Notes under the pieces: generated by a model | Told to the model about the DNA's origin: nothing | Database searches by the model: none | Seen by the model: the letters and a program-made list of their open reading frames with translations, nothing else | Source of the DNA: Holothuria scabra | Lineage: Eukaryota > Echinodermata > Holothuroidea > Aspidochirotida > Holothuriidae | Direction: 5' to 3' | Length of the DNA: 64,000 bases | Assembly (NCBI GenBank): GCA_037179385.1 | Contig: CM074179.1 | Location: forward strand, 71,199,683-71,263,682 | Shown here: positions 36,510 through 48,710 of the stretch, one piece after another | Position numbering within the stretch: position 1 is the first letter of the stretch | Layout: each line of letters begins with the position of its first letter | Program-made: the position numbers and the translations under genes

Positions 36510-38215
36510 TATTTAAACACTCCAGGCACATCAGACGTTCACATAAGGTAAGTGTTCAAATGCTTCCGGCTTTCTAAAGTGGAGAAAAGGTGTTCAGAAT
36601 TATTAGAACTTTGTAGTTTAAAATATGCTGAACGTCAGGATATGTTCTGTATCTATTGCATTTTCATGTGCAAAGGTGATTGTCTTAGTTTGCAGTTCTA
36701 GTAAGGCATGCACGGCGCGCATTATTTTCCCAGGATGTTTTGATAAAACCAGGGAGTTGCAAGAGAGAATTTGCAAAATATGTTTGAAATCAGTGTTAGG
36801 GTAATAGGGTACTGCTGACCCCAAGGTGATGTGAAAGTGGTGAATAATGTCCACAAAGAAGTTTCTCATTTTAAGTATGTTACATCACCCGAAATATCGT
36901 GCATATACGGAAGCTTTCAATTTCCTTTCTTTCCCCGAGTTGTTAACAGACCAGGTCACTCATACAACTATACCGAAGGCCGTCAAACGTAGACTATGGC
37001 CAATTAGCCGACCGCCAGCAAGCCTTTAAAACTTAAAGGGCCAAACCTCTCACCCCAAACTACAGTTTTGGTACCCGGGTACAAAAATTTTTAATTGGCT
37101 CAGCTCTTTGATTGACAGCTAATTCAAACAATGCAGAGTCCCAAAGCTTATATTACACAGCATAAACGGTACTGAGAGTGTTTTCATTATATAAATTGAG
37201 TTTTTCTACACTCACCCTGAAGCAATAAACTGAGATTGTGTCTGGATAAGGATGAATTTCAGAAAATTGTTTGAGGGGTTTTCAGTAAGAAGGTTAGGAG
37301 AACTGGTATGGTTTGGGGTGAGAGAACTGGGACTTTAATTGGGTCAATTTGATGAAGAGCCGAAAATCGAAAGAGCCTACAGCAGATTGGCCGCGCGCTC
37401 CCTCTTTCTTTCTTTCCCTAGGGTTAAACTCTATTCGAAACCATTTGGAAAAGTTGAATGGTTCCGAATTGTTTCGAATGGACCCGAATAGTCTTAAATG
37501 GATTTCAAATAGTATATGAATGGAAATGTACATCTGAATGGTTTTCTGATAACATAGCTGAATGGAATGCAAATGGTTCGCGAATGGTTTTGGTATTCGC
37601 AAATGTTTTTAAATGGTTCAAACTGGAAACCATTCAGTAAAAGGTATATTATGTACATCAATGGAACATTTTCAGTTCAACATGCATGTACATAATGCAA
37701 ATGGTCAAGTCGTCTGTTGGTATAAGCCTACCTGTTGAAAATTCATTTGAAAGGATATGTAGGCCTATATCTCAATGAAACAAATTTATAAGCAACTAGA
37801 TTTGATACATCTCTCACAATTTGTACTGGTACAATAAGGTGAAGACAGGAAAGTAAGAAACTTTGTAGTAACCTAAACCAGTTTAGATTCCTCTCAGTGT
37901 ATATTTCCCAGGCATCTTTTATTTATAGGGATATAATTTTTGAGGGGGCTGGGCATACTAATCAAATTTTGTGGGGCTCAAATGAATTGGGGGTTACAGT
38001 AAAGCCATCCATAGCAACTCGAGTAGGCCACAAACCGCACCCCCGGATTTCCCTGAAAATTTTAGCTTCATTTTTCCCTAACAGTATAACCCCCCTCCCC
38101 TACCTTGGAAAGGCTAGACAGAGATACTGCAATGCACAGCACGGATATCAGATGGAAAAGGAAATTCTTCCTGTCATTCCAATACTCGACACACGCCCGA
38201 AACCTCTTAACTCTC
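36510..38215. other. Intergenic, one degenerate repeat patch
   Basis: At 37,440-37,640 the phrase GAATGGTT or AAATGGTT recurs about ten times in diverged form. It is bounded by GAAACCATTTGG at 37,437 and GGAAACCATTCAG at 37,626. This may be a small decayed array or MITE. No gene was recognised. Confidence 0.35.
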
Positions 38216-38223
38216 TTCCCCAC

Positions 38224-39110
38224 TAGGGTGTCCATTCGTCCGGCTTTTCGCCGGACTATCCGGCTTTTGAGCATCCTGTCCTCCGTTCCAGCTCACAGGG
38301 CGCCGGACGTTGGAATTCCTCCGCTTCGAAAATTCTAATGTAAAACTTCTCAACAATATGCAGTGCGGACCAGCCCAGAGTCTGGATAACACGCAATGTG
38401 TTATGTGCATCAGTCAGAAATACGGATTGCAATACGAGTTGAATAATATAGGAGACTCATACATTCGTAATACTATCAAGCGAAGGGCATTCACATCTGC
38501 TACGCAGGTTACCGTCCAGCCGGTCCACACTACACACAGTACGTACGTACGGTCATGACTGATGCATGGAGCATTCATTTGGCCTCCAGCGTTTGTACGT
38601 ACACACAACTTAAAGGGCAGGAGCAGTCATCCCAAATTGAAGAAGTGTAGTAGACTGTCCAGTTTCATGATTGGCTGTTGGGAGTCATGTGACAATGTTT
38701 TTTCTCTTCAAATGTGAAATTTACCAGAAGTAACTGCTTGTTTTACCTTCAATATGCATTAGTAAAGCTATAAAATGTAATGAAAAATACTTTGAAGGGA
38801 AATAAGATGAAAATTGTGTTATTTAGCTTTTTCTTCAAAATAAGTTTGGGGGGACTGTTTTTTACCTTTAACTATAACTAACCGTGCCGTCTCTCAGCGT
38901 TAGCATAACGCAAATTTTCAGAGTTCAACATCCCATTTAACGACTGTAATCATGTAGCTAAGAACACCGGGAAGGGCGGTTTCCAGCCATGTGAGGGTTT
39001 CCAAATGCCAAAAATTTTCTGGTACGCTACGCGCCAACTCATGGTGGCGCTCCGCTTAGAAAGTAGCGGAGGTTGTCCTCCTTTTCTTTCATGAAGGAAT
39101 GGACACCCTA
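38224..39110. mobile_element. Non-autonomous hAT-type transposon with 8-bp TSD
   Basis: The 14-bp perfect terminal inverted repeat TAGGGTGTCCATTC / GAATGGACACCCTA bounds 887 bp. The eight bases TTCCCCAC lie directly outside both ends (38,216-38,223 and 39,111-39,118), which is the hAT target-site duplication length. The interior has no transposase. An internal segment (38,666-38,732) recurs inverted and diverged at about 62,305-62,368. The identical duplications indicate a fairly recent insertion. Confidence 0.85.
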
Positions 39111-39118
39111 TTCCCCAC

Positions 39119-40660
39119 TCCAGTCTCTGGCACTTCCTTAGCCCGTATATGATATCCTCGTGTACCCCAACAGCACTTGAAGTTTTTGTTGTTGTAGCTT
39201 TGCAGCCTGGTGTCATCTGCAGTCCAGAGGCACAACCTCCTAAATTATTGTACTCATTATTTCTTATCTCTATTTTCTCCTTAAAGAATTCCAATCCCCC
39301 TCCCCACCCTATCATGTATGCCTTTGTTGCCTTTCAAGTTGCTTATCTTTATGAAAACACTGAACACTGAGGACCAAAGGACAATGCAATGCTTGTTTGA
39401 ATGGAGCTATTACGTAATAGCTTGGCATGCACACAAAGCATGAAACAGCACCGCACCATACAAAGTTCACAGATGCTTTACACCCATGTGTACATCACAT
39501 GTACAGTATAGCACAATGTAACATAATAGGCGCGGGCACAGCTAGTACAATGGTACCAGAGCTACTGTTCTTATAGACAGTTATGCAGTGGTGTGCAGAT
39601 GACCCAGTCTGCATTTCATGCACTCAAAACGAAGATCTTCGGCGTGAGCACCGACTCCTTCGCGGCGTAGCGGCGGACAAGCTGTACTCCCATCAAGCCG
39701 GTTAATTCCCGTCACATGATAAACATATAGTATATTATAGAACACCTTCTTAATTTGTGTTCACCTGATTGGAGGATTGATGGTCACATACCTTTCATTG
39801 GCTCCTCACTATCCGCACGATTCGACCCCGTCAAAGTGCAACAGTAGTCCCCATCGTGCAATAGTATATCCCCATCGTGCAATAGTAGTCCTGAGAGTGC
39901 TGATAGTAGGCTATGCGGTACATAAACCTAACGTATGTTCGAGCTCAGCTTTCGCAATAGACACTTAGTTCATTCTAATGAATATTCATATTTCACCGAA
40001 TCAGTCTCGCTACGTCATATATAATAGTAACCAGCTGTGTTTATCGTTGCCTACGACGCTTTCTCGATTCTATCGTCTGACAAATCGAAGGGAAAAAAGC
40101 CTCTCGCGGGAATTATGAAATGAATATGAGAAATGAAATGAACACAAATACATATATCCATCCAATCTTTGCATTTACGAGGTCCGAATCGATCGAATCT
40201 GTCGAAATTTTCGGCGATGAATCAACCCATCCCAAGGACGTGGTTTCCTATATATCATGTACGTAGGCATTACAAACTTTCTAAAAATACGTAGATGATT
40301 TTGAGGGAATTTTAAATTGTAGGAAGTTTTCCTACGAAACTAAGCTGGTTTTTCATAAGATTGTTGAGGACCCTACCGATATTAGAGTTAGCTTTAGAAC
40401 AACTTCATTTTTTCAAAGAAACTTACCACTGAATCAGCATAGTGTAATATTCGCGAAAAGGGTAAATGGCACTGTTTGGGATAAGGGTGGGTACACCTAT
40501 GACCTGATTGGGTGTCTCTTTAAGCCTAAAATGTTACCATTATGCGAACTTTCAGCAAAGATGGCTATAATTAATATTTGGACAGCACTAGAATTATTTA
40601 GTGTAGTACTTGGTAGTCCTATATAGCTCATATAAATCCCCCCACCCCTTCCCTGCAGGT
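39119..40660. other. Intergenic, no gene supported
   Basis: Holds a short direct repeat CCCCATCGTGCAATAGTA near 39,850-39,890. No coding domain, TIR pair or array was recognised. Confidence 0.4.
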
Positions 40661-42960
40661 TTCGTTTCGTTTCGTTTATTTTTTTATCGCTTTTACATTT
40701 ATACATACACATATAGAGTATAAATTCAACAAAAGAATATAAGGACATATAAAAGCGAAAGGAAGTACACAAAAACCCCGGGGGGCTTGAAAACGTGCAC
40801 TCCCTGAATAAAAAAAATAAACAACAAGCAGACTACTGATAAACACAAAAAAGCTAAGACAGCGGTAGCAAAAAAGGGAGGTTACAAAAACATAGCAGAG
40901 GTCAAAAAAGAGAGAAATCTTTCCCAGCTTGGAAACCCGTCCCCCAAACAACAAACCCCACCCTACCCTACCCAGCAACAGCCGGCTGCGGAGAAGAAAA
41001 AAGACACTTTAAAATGGCAAAAACATGATGCTAAGAAACCTGCGGAATGAATTCAGTGCGTTACATGTGAAATGAAGCCTAGTAGTCTTGAATAAAATGG
41101 TGTGAAATGTTTTTTCTGAAGGACTTGATACTTTGTTAGGCTATGACAGAAGACGGGAGGAAATTCCAAAGCCGAATGACTCTATTACGAAGACAGTTGT
41201 GCTGTAAAGAGCTTTGAATAGTGTCCAGATGTAGGGATGCAGATTGTCGAATGTTGTGATTATGGACTGAGAAGTTGTGAGAAAAGTAATTTGAAAATTG
41301 ATTGGGCAGCAGGTAGTGTAGCGAGCGATAGGTGAATGTGGCAATATTGGTACTAAAAATATCAGAGAGTTTCAGAAGGTTTAGTGACTTGAACAAGAAA
41401 CTGGTATGGTCACGTGGTTTGGGCAAGTGATGTGACGAATAGCTCTCTTTTGTAAGACATTTAACTTATCGAAAAGAGTACGACTTATACTGGACCAAGC
41501 AATGGAACAATAGTTAAGACAAGGATAGATTAAAGCAAGGTAAATGGAACAAAGAGCATTCTTAGGTACAATATACTTAAGTCTTCCTAACATACCAACC
41601 ACCTTAGCGATCTGGGACGAAATATTACATACATGTTCATTCCAAGAAAGCTTAGAATCAATATGAATCCCCAGGAATTTAACATTATCCATACGTTGTA
41701 AGCAATTGCCATCAACTTAGATTTGAAAGTTATGACCTTTGTTAAAAATGTCAGTATTAAAAACAATAAAGTTCGTTTTTGCAACATTTAAAGAACGTTT
41801 GTTCACAATAAACCAGTCAAAGTAAAGTTTAAGTTCACGGCAGACTTGCTCCTCCAGGCGCTGGGGATCAGAGTCACAAAAGAATATATTAGTGTCATCT
41901 GCAAACAATACAAGTGAAGCATTCTTGGAAACATTGGCAATATCATTTACATAAATTATAAAAAAGAGAGGTCCAAGGATAGACCCCTGTGGAACACCGC
42001 ATTTTACTTTTCTAAGATCAGAATTAACACCATTGAGAGAAGTAAATTGTTCTCTATCGGAAAGGTGACTTTTGATCCAGTTATAGGACACACCTCTGCA
42101 ACCAAAATGCGATAATTTAGTGAGTAGGATACCATGGTCAATTGTATCAAAAGCTTTGGACAAGTCGAGAAAAATTCCAAAAGAAGTCTGCCTCGTAGTC
42201 GCGGCTTTGTTTAAGTTATCCAGGGCATCTACGAGAGCAAGTTCTGTTGAACGACCGGTTGAAAAACGTATTGGCAAGTTGAAAGTTTGTTATGCTTACT
42301 AAGGAATGAATAAGTTGTATTGTACATGGCTCCTTCAAAGATCTTTGACAAGCAGGGAAGGACTGAAATAGGGCGGTTATTTACAAGCTTATGTTTGTCA
42401 CCTTTTATGAAAACAGGAATTACTCTAGCTACTTTCAATCTGTCAGGAAAAGTACCCTGAGACAGAAAATATGAAAAATATGGATAAGAGGTTCGGCTAT
42501 GCAGTGAATTACCCCACGAACAATAGCTGGTCTCAAATCGTCGTAACCTGCATCTTTCCTGGAGTTTAAACACTCACGTGCAACCTTCAAGAGTTCATTT
42601 ACGTCAACCGGTGGAAGATATGCAAATTCACCTTTTTGCTGATTAAGATGGTCATAACTACTTTTAGATGCACATTTTGGTATATTATCCGCAAGAAACG
42701 GCCCAAGATTTAAAAAAAAAATTATTGAAACAATTTGCGATACTTTGTGGATCGCTTACAACTCTGTCATTCTCCATGAAATATTCAGGAAAGACTGAAA
42801 CTTTTTTACCTTTGTGCATAATGTCATTGATATGTTTCCACATAAGTTTAGAATCATTTTTGGCATTACAAAAAATATCATTGTAGTGTTTTCTTTTTGC
42901 AATACTCATTACATGATTAAGTTTGTTACGGTACTGACGGTAAGTACTCTCACTGTCTTC
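40661..42960 (-). mobile_element. 5'-truncated Jockey/CR1-group LINE (LINE-B)
   Basis: Minus-strand LINE of about 2.3 kb. The 3' end is a (CGAAA)n tail at 40,663-40,680, then a 3' UTR, the C-terminal domain and RT, up to the region between endonuclease and RT at about 42,910. The endonuclease and ORF1 are absent. The right border near 42,960 is approximate. Confidence 0.85.
41136..42909 (-). pseudogene. LINE-B reverse transcriptase, frameshifted
   Basis: In order on the minus strand: a pre-RT segment (MWKHINDIMHKGKK, then NCFNNFF); RT start VARVIPVFIKGDKH and NNRPISVLPCLSKIFE; FGIFLDLSKAFDTIDHGIL; GVPQGSILGPLFFIIYVNDI; LVLFADDTNIFF; LGIHIDSKLSWNEHV; LNYCSIAWSSIS with LQKRAIRHITC; and the closing LWNFLPSS. 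At least three frame changes (near 42,600, 42,260 and 41,400) break it. All RT core motifs are intact in pieces. It is closer to LINE-C than to LINE-A over the C-terminal domain by eye. Confidence 0.85.
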
Positions 42961-44263
42961 CGTTGATCTTCATATTAGTACTTTACAGAAGAGAATATGT
43001 CATTGGATCGTCCCGCCCCTGAACGCTTCATGGGACTGATGATGGGGGCACTTAATGAGGCCGAAGGTTCATGAGACCGCGCGAAACTGCATGAAAGCAT
43101 GCAAGAAACGTTTCCAGAGACCGAACATGTGACAGCTTTAGCCATGACCATAAATGAAAATATATGCATTCCCATGAGCCTGAAAATCAATACAGGTCAA
43201 GCAGGTTTCTAATGAAAGTTTTACGAACCTTTTTTTATTTTCGGTCTTGTGGACCCTATTTTCTTTTCAGTAATTCTCGCGAACCTTCAGTCTCAAGATC
43301 CCTCTTTTAATTTTCTCTCTGGTGAACCTTTGGTTGGTGGACCTTTGCATGCATGGTCTTGCATGGGCTGAAGCCCTTATGAAAACTCTCTACCCAGATA
43401 TCGATCAGACTCCGCATGTAGGCCTATAGGTAGGACATCGGGGATCATGCAATGCCATTTAATTACTTAAACACACTAGCCTAAGTGATATTCATCTAGA
43501 ACTATCATTTGGGGTGCAAGTGAGAATTGCATGCCTTGTAATATGAAGCTGCAGATGCAGCTATAGCAGGCCTAATTATAAGCATGTTATGAGCTTTGGT
43601 GAAGGCCTATATAGGGTTACATATTCCCATCTCACTCTAGTTAGTTGAAAATTTTATTTATACTAGCAGACATATTTTAATTAATCTTAGTTCATATCTG
43701 TATGCAGACAGTGTGGGTGCATATCTACGCAGCTCTTTTGCAAATATGCATGCAGCTATCAAAATTTTATGATTCCCCTACATAGCTAGCTTTACTCAAG
43801 CTACCACCTAGTTACAGGTTCCTCTCCCACCAGCTGTTGTGATCAGTTTCTGCCCTTTCCATTAGTCCTTCAAAGTTTTGCAGGTCCAGTGTCCCAGCTC
43901 CTGTTATTATCTTTAAAAGCTGACGTGATGTCTGAAATATACGCAAGTACCCACTATACAAGACAAGAATTCAAGATTTATTTTTCTTTTGAACAAGATA
44001 TGACATATGGATGCAAACAGAACAAAATTGCTAAAAGCAGTTGATTGAATCACCTTCAAGAAAAGAGTCCGGCCCAGCATTAAAAACTTGATTTCAAAAT
44101 TTAATGAACGGCTTATAAATTAATACAAACCAGTTTTGTAACACTAAAGAATACCATATAGCGGTGAGCAATGCAGTATGTTAACATGAAGGAAATTTTT
44201 TGCAAATTATTGGAAGGTGTAAAGTTGAATAGTGAAAGTTAAACTGATCATTTTTTTTTTCAG
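42961..44263. other. Sequence upstream of the RAG1-like relic
   Basis: No open frame with a known domain. GAGACCG, CATGAGACC and GCATGCAAG phrases recur around 43,060-43,140, and GGACCTTTG/GAACCTTTG around 43,320-43,345. The 5' terminus of the RAG1-like transposon should lie here if it was a transposon, but I could not identify a terminal repeat. Confidence 0.35.
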
Positions 44264-44535
44264 CATGAACTTGGAACATCATGTTAGAATACTCCACGAA
44301 CTTTGCAGGCTTTGTGGAGGTCGTGTTGTACAGGCAAAGGACCCAGCTCCCCCAAAGCAGTGCAAAGATTATATTCAGAGGATAAAAGAATCCTACAATA
44401 TTGACTGTAGTGAAGAAGATAGTTAGGTTTAACCTATATACTTCTGCCATTTGTGCTGCAGTAAGACCTTTAAGCTGAAGGTACAGACACCAATAGAATG
44501 GATACCTCATCCAAGGACTGACACTTGCAAAGTAT
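44264..44535 (+). pseudogene. RAG1-like relic, exon 1: N-terminal cysteine/histidine-rich domain
   Basis: After a T10-CAG acceptor the frame reads HVRILHELCRLCGGRV, about 25 residues on YNIDCSEED, then YFCHLCCSKTF and EWIPHPRTDTCK. This matches the order of RAG1's N-terminal region: CRLCG, then FCHxC, then EWxPHxxxC. Two in-frame stops (44,424 and 44,430) lie between the first and second cysteine pairs, so it is dead. The exon is cut at 44,536 by the putative gypsy LTR. In RAG1 this part precedes RING and has zinc-binding and ubiquitylation-related roles; here only sequence resemblance is claimed. Confidence 0.8.
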
Positions 44536-45671
44536 TGTTACGTTGCCTAGTCGGTCAAGGAGAGCTGTATATAATGAAGAATATCAACGGATTTCTCAAT
44601 TGTTCTTGGTTTATTAATTCTACATTCAACAAGTTGCTATAATTTACAGTAGACCACTTCAGGCTTTTAAGGTGTGCTTCTGTCTGGCTCCTGTTATCCA
44701 CTGCTTCTTGTAGCTAAAACACACATTTATATATAGTAGGAGTCTTTATTATCTCTCTTATCCCTTCAGCCCACGAGGTGCATTGATCTCACGAGGTACA
44801 TTGATCTCACGAGGTACATTGATCTCATGAGGTACATTGACCTCATGAGGTACAAGCCTAGCGTTGTATACACTTTAGGTAGAAACACAATACACTTCCA
44901 CTATGACTCATAAGTGATAACAAGTAAATACCATGGGCGAATCTGCAGCTCAGTAAGGGCCATTCCCTTAAGACTGTCTCCCCCTTTGTAGGTCTCGACC
45001 CGAGATCCTATAGAGCATCTATATTGTATCTATATTGTATAAAAAACCCTTTAAATCTAAACACTTAAATGAAAAATACTAAGAGATAATTTACACTACA
45101 TTTTGTTCCTGTGTCGGTGAGGAAACTTACTATACTCCTTCAATCACATAGGGTTCTCTACCACTACTTTAAATTAAGTATTACTGCTCAAAAAGTGGAG
45201 TCTGAAGACACATTACTACATGATTAAGTCCCATGCTTAAAAATACATACAATATCATTCATTTGCCCAACAATTTAGTTTCTCTTATCTAAGAATAATA
45301 AAACAACAAATCATGATAGTCCTCCAAAATGTCCTTATAACTTTTCTTGCTCCAAAGGATAGGCTCAAAACAAAGAAAATTCAGCGAATATCTCCAAGTA
45401 CTGAAATCATTGAGTAAAGTAGAGAGTTGTACAAGTTGATAATAGTGAAATACAGGGTAAGGTCCAATTAAAAAACAAGGCCAAGGTTTCACAAGTCCAT
45501 ACAAATTTTTAAAGTAAGGTAATTGATCCAACACCGTAGAGTTCAGTTCCTTATGCAATAAAACGCTTTCAAAAATTAAAGACCTACACATTTTCTCATT
45601 TGGCACGAATATATATCGATCATAAATCAGTCCACAAAACTAAAAATAACTAATGTTGATATGATGTCACA
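44536..45671 (-). repeat. Putative 3' LTR of the Ty3/gypsy element
   Basis: On the minus strand it would start TGTGACATC and end CAACGTAACA, giving TG...CA ends, and it includes an AATAAA at about 44,738-44,743. Its outer edge coincides with the point where the RAG1-like frame stops matching, after GCAAAGTAT. The second LTR is missing, so no pairwise LTR comparison is possible. The inner edge at 45,671 is a guess from the TG and a weak purine stretch. Confidence 0.45.
44772..44858. repeat. 18-bp tandem repeat in the putative LTR
   Basis: Four full units and a partial fifth of CACGAGGTACATTGATCT, with C/T and A/G variants (CATGAGG, GACCT), head to tail without spacers. Within the LTR such repeats often act as promoter or enhancer elements; that role is inference. 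Confidence 0.85.
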
Positions 45672-45822
45672 TCTTTCTGGGTAACCAATAGACATCTTCT
45701 TTTGAGCTGGCTAGATTAACTGCAAACTGCATCAAGGTGGTGGGCAAATCCAGACGACTATGTGGCAGCGTTTGACCTTGCCCAAGGGCCTTCACCATGC
45801 CACATAGCCAGGTAGACATCTC

Positions 45823-46814
45823 TTAGTCTCCGTCGTTCGTCAGGGTGGGAAACCGGTATCCTTGGTATGTCACCTTGTAGGTGGTGCCATCCGGTAGTTT
45901 TGCAAGCTCTGTCATTTCTCCATACTCGACCCCCATGCTGAGAGTGGCTTGATGGTTTGTTTTGGCAAAGGTGGTCTCACCACAGGATTTGGCTAAACCC
46001 GGACTCTTTGAAGTTCTCGAGCAGCTATGCACTTACAATCCGATGTTGCCGTTGGCCTTACCAGGAATCGGGGGTCTGGCATTTTAAATGGGGGCGGATC
46101 AATGGGAATTAACTTCCAGGGTGTCTTTAGGGGTTTAGAATGGCACGGTTTGGTTGACTGCAGGGTCTCACTTGACCCTGATGGTGCTGGAATTGGTTCA
46201 CACGTTGAAGATTCTGTTCTCAAAAGGGGGGTATCTTGAGCACGTTCGTTATCTCCAAGGGTGACGTTGGGATTCTGAAGGGTGTTACTTTCAGTGGGGC
46301 ATGGTGTTTCCGGAAGAGAGTTAAGAAGTGTCTCCAGATCAGATTGATTCACTGTACAGTCAAGTATCTCCCTGTCCCCAGGAAAATTGTTAGAATAGTC
46401 CAATGTTTCCACAGTCCCAGCAGTTATGGTAGAGTGACGTGGCTGAGGATCTTCCTGCAGGGGGTTCTGGTTTGAATCAACCTATGATAGTGACCAACTG
46501 TCCACAGCCGTAAAATCTAAGGGGCCGATTGAACCTTGGCTGGGACCATGGCAAGTTGGTTGTTTTGGGGGGTTGTGGTGGAGGGTTCCAGCCAAATGGC
46601 AGGCTTTGATGTGGCGATCCAGATTGGCTTTCCTGCTGGTTGAGTAGCAGCACCTGGTCTTCGGACAGGTAAACCTCTTTTGTTTATTTTTGTGAAATTC
46701 GCTTTCATGACGACACAATGCAGAGGAACTGTTAAAGTATTTTTCACAGTACCCACACTGCATTTTTTCCTTCCCAAGTTTGTGGTAAGATTTCTGTCCT
46801 TCTTTGGAAGACAT
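45823..46814 (-). pseudogene. Gypsy extra ORF with two C2H2 zinc fingers
   Basis: Minus strand, downstream of integrase and before the LTR. It starts MSSKEGQKSYHK, then finger 1 MQCGYCEKYF...HESEFH (C-x2-C-x12-H-x4-H) and finger 2 FTCPKTRCCYS...RHIKACH (wider C-x4-C or C-x5-C spacing, x4 between the His). A long acidic/proline region follows, then a closing segment LPDGTTYKVTYQGYRF. One in-frame TAG (46,482) and one frame change (about 46,000) break a protein of roughly 330 residues. It has no envelope features (no signal peptide, no membrane segment). A DNA- or RNA-binding accessory protein is the natural guess. I do not know a named homologue. Confidence 0.6.
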
Positions 46815-47304
46815 ATTTTCACTGTGCTTTGGTGGTAGAGCTGACTGAAAAAGACGGTGTTGTTGAATCTGATCCTGATGATGAAGTGGCAGGTCTGTTT
46901 TGCTTGAATGTCCAGTGAGGAGGAGGGCTTCCTTCCCTTCAGTGGTTGATTAATTACAGGGTTTCTTTTGGGTGACTGAAAAGTTATATATACTCCATCG
47001 TTGTAAGACCAGGGGTGGAATTGTCTTCAAAAGTTAACCTCAAGGGGCTGTGACTAATGGTTTAAGAAGGACCTATTTGGTCCCGGCAACACTTGCTGAT
47101 AAGCATTTATGTTTTAATATCAGGTGGCTGTGAGAGGCAAATTGGATTATGAAATATTTCTCAGTGAAACTAATATCCTGTTCCCACTTATCTTTGACTA
47201 GAGGAGTCATTGTCATTAATATTCTTTGGACTCATTCATCATATAAAATCTATGTACAATTACTAAAGGGAACTGGAATGAAAGGTTTCACAAGTTTGCA
47301 GATG
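46815..47304. other. Spacer between gypsy pol and the zinc-finger ORF
   Basis: About 490 bp inside the gypsy element with no open frame of note on the minus strand. It could hold the splice acceptor or start region for the downstream ORF. Confidence 0.4.
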
Positions 47305-47733
47305 TCAACTCAGGAGGGGATAGCCATAACGCTCCACTGGTTTTCTCCTTCTTTTTGGTGGGAGTGTGTCTAGCCGGGTTGGTTCAATATTTTCTCCTTT
47401 CTGTGGTGTACTGGTTGATGGTTGTTGATAATTTTGATCCTGGGATAATAGACAGTTGGATGGGGAGGGCGCAAGTTCATTACTTTGGTTAAAGGCTAGT
47501 ACATCATTTATTTCAGTGGGAAATGTAAAAGGCTGAGTAACTTTCCATGCAGGTGGATCTTTGTCATTGTATGGGAGTAGCTTGTTGTGGTGCACTACTT
47601 TTGGTTTGGACTTTGGGCCCATTTGTACCCTATAGGTAACATCTGAGATCTTGGAGATAATCTTTCCAGGACCAATCCATGGTCGTTTTAGTTTTGGCGA
47701 AATCTTTTTTTTTTTTTTTTCTTTTGGGCTCAT
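47305..47733 (-). pseudogene. Ty3/gypsy integrase C-terminal region
   Basis: Continues the integrase after a frame change at about 47,730. It has a lysine run, then KRPWIGPGKIISKISDVTYR and the KVVHHNKLLPYNDKDPPAW stretch typical of the SH3-like end of gypsy integrases. No chromodomain follows. The open frame ends PLLS at 47,305, the pol terminus. Confidence 0.7.
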
Positions 47734-48626
47734 ATGTTATCCCCTCCTTTGAATGTTTGCAGCTTTGTAGTCCGATTGTAGGATTTTTCTTTCCAGGACC
47801 TGGATATATTAAGATACTGCCTTGCTGATTCACGTACTTTCTCTAGGGTTTCAGAGAGGTTGGATATATAATCACAGTAATTGAACTCTGAATCATCTTC
47901 TTCGGGTTTAGGTACCAACAGTGTCATTGGGATGGAGGGTTGCCTTCCCATGAGTAGTTCATATGGTGAGTGGTGTGTAGATTCATGCAAGGCAGATCTG
48001 TAACTCATCATGACATAGGGAAGCCAGCGGTCCCAATCATGTTGATCAGGAGACACAACTAAGGACAACATTGCCTCCAGGGTTTGGTTAAATCTTTCCA
48101 CCATACCGTCTGATTGTGGGTAATAGGGGGTTGTTCGAGATTTCTTAATATCCAATAACTGACACAATTCCTGAAACAATGCTGCTTCAAACTGCCGACC
48201 CTGGTCTGTATGAATCTCTGATGAAATGCCAAATCTGCATACAAACTCCTCTACAAAGGTTGATGCTACTGTCTGTGCTTCTTGATTGGGGATGGCAAAG
48301 GCCTCTTTCCACTTAGAGAAGGAGTCACCAATGACCAGTATATATCTATTGCCTGCATCCGGTTTTGGTAAAGGTCCCAAGATATCCATTGCAACTCTTT
48401 GCATGGATTCAGCAACGGCATATTTCTTCAAGTTAGCTTTAGCCTTCTTCTTGGGCCCTTTGCGTGAATTACACAAGTCACAATTTCCACACCAGTTATT
48501 GATATCCCTTACATAGTCGCTCCAGTAGTAATTGTTCCTTACTCTTTCAACCATTTTTCGACTTTTAAAGTGACCGGCAAGTTTGTGGTCATGTGACAGT
48601 GACAAGACCGTGTCTCTAAGGTCCAT
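47730..48626 (-). pseudogene. Ty3/gypsy integrase, zinc-binding and catalytic core
   Basis: The zinc domain is present: His in SHDHKLAGHF, and WCGNCDLC as the Cys pair. The DDE core is complete: Asp in VAMDILGP, Asp in IHTDQGRQF and Glu in GMVERFNQT, about 35 residues apart as usual. PYYPQSDG and SYRSALHESTHHSPYEL are standard family landmarks. This segment is open for about 298 codons and looks functional alone, but the flanking pol frames are shifted. Confidence 0.85.
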
Positions 48627-48710
48627 GGGTACAATGAGCTGGTAGGTGAATTTGTCACCTTAAGCAGACTCAAACCGGCGATAGAGGACGCCGTTGCGGA
48701 CTATAAGTTT

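Noticed and set aside
44772..44858. CRISPR-like repeat array
   Set aside because: Units are 18 bp, directly adjacent without spacers, and the window is eukaryotic; it is a plain tandem repeat in an LTR.
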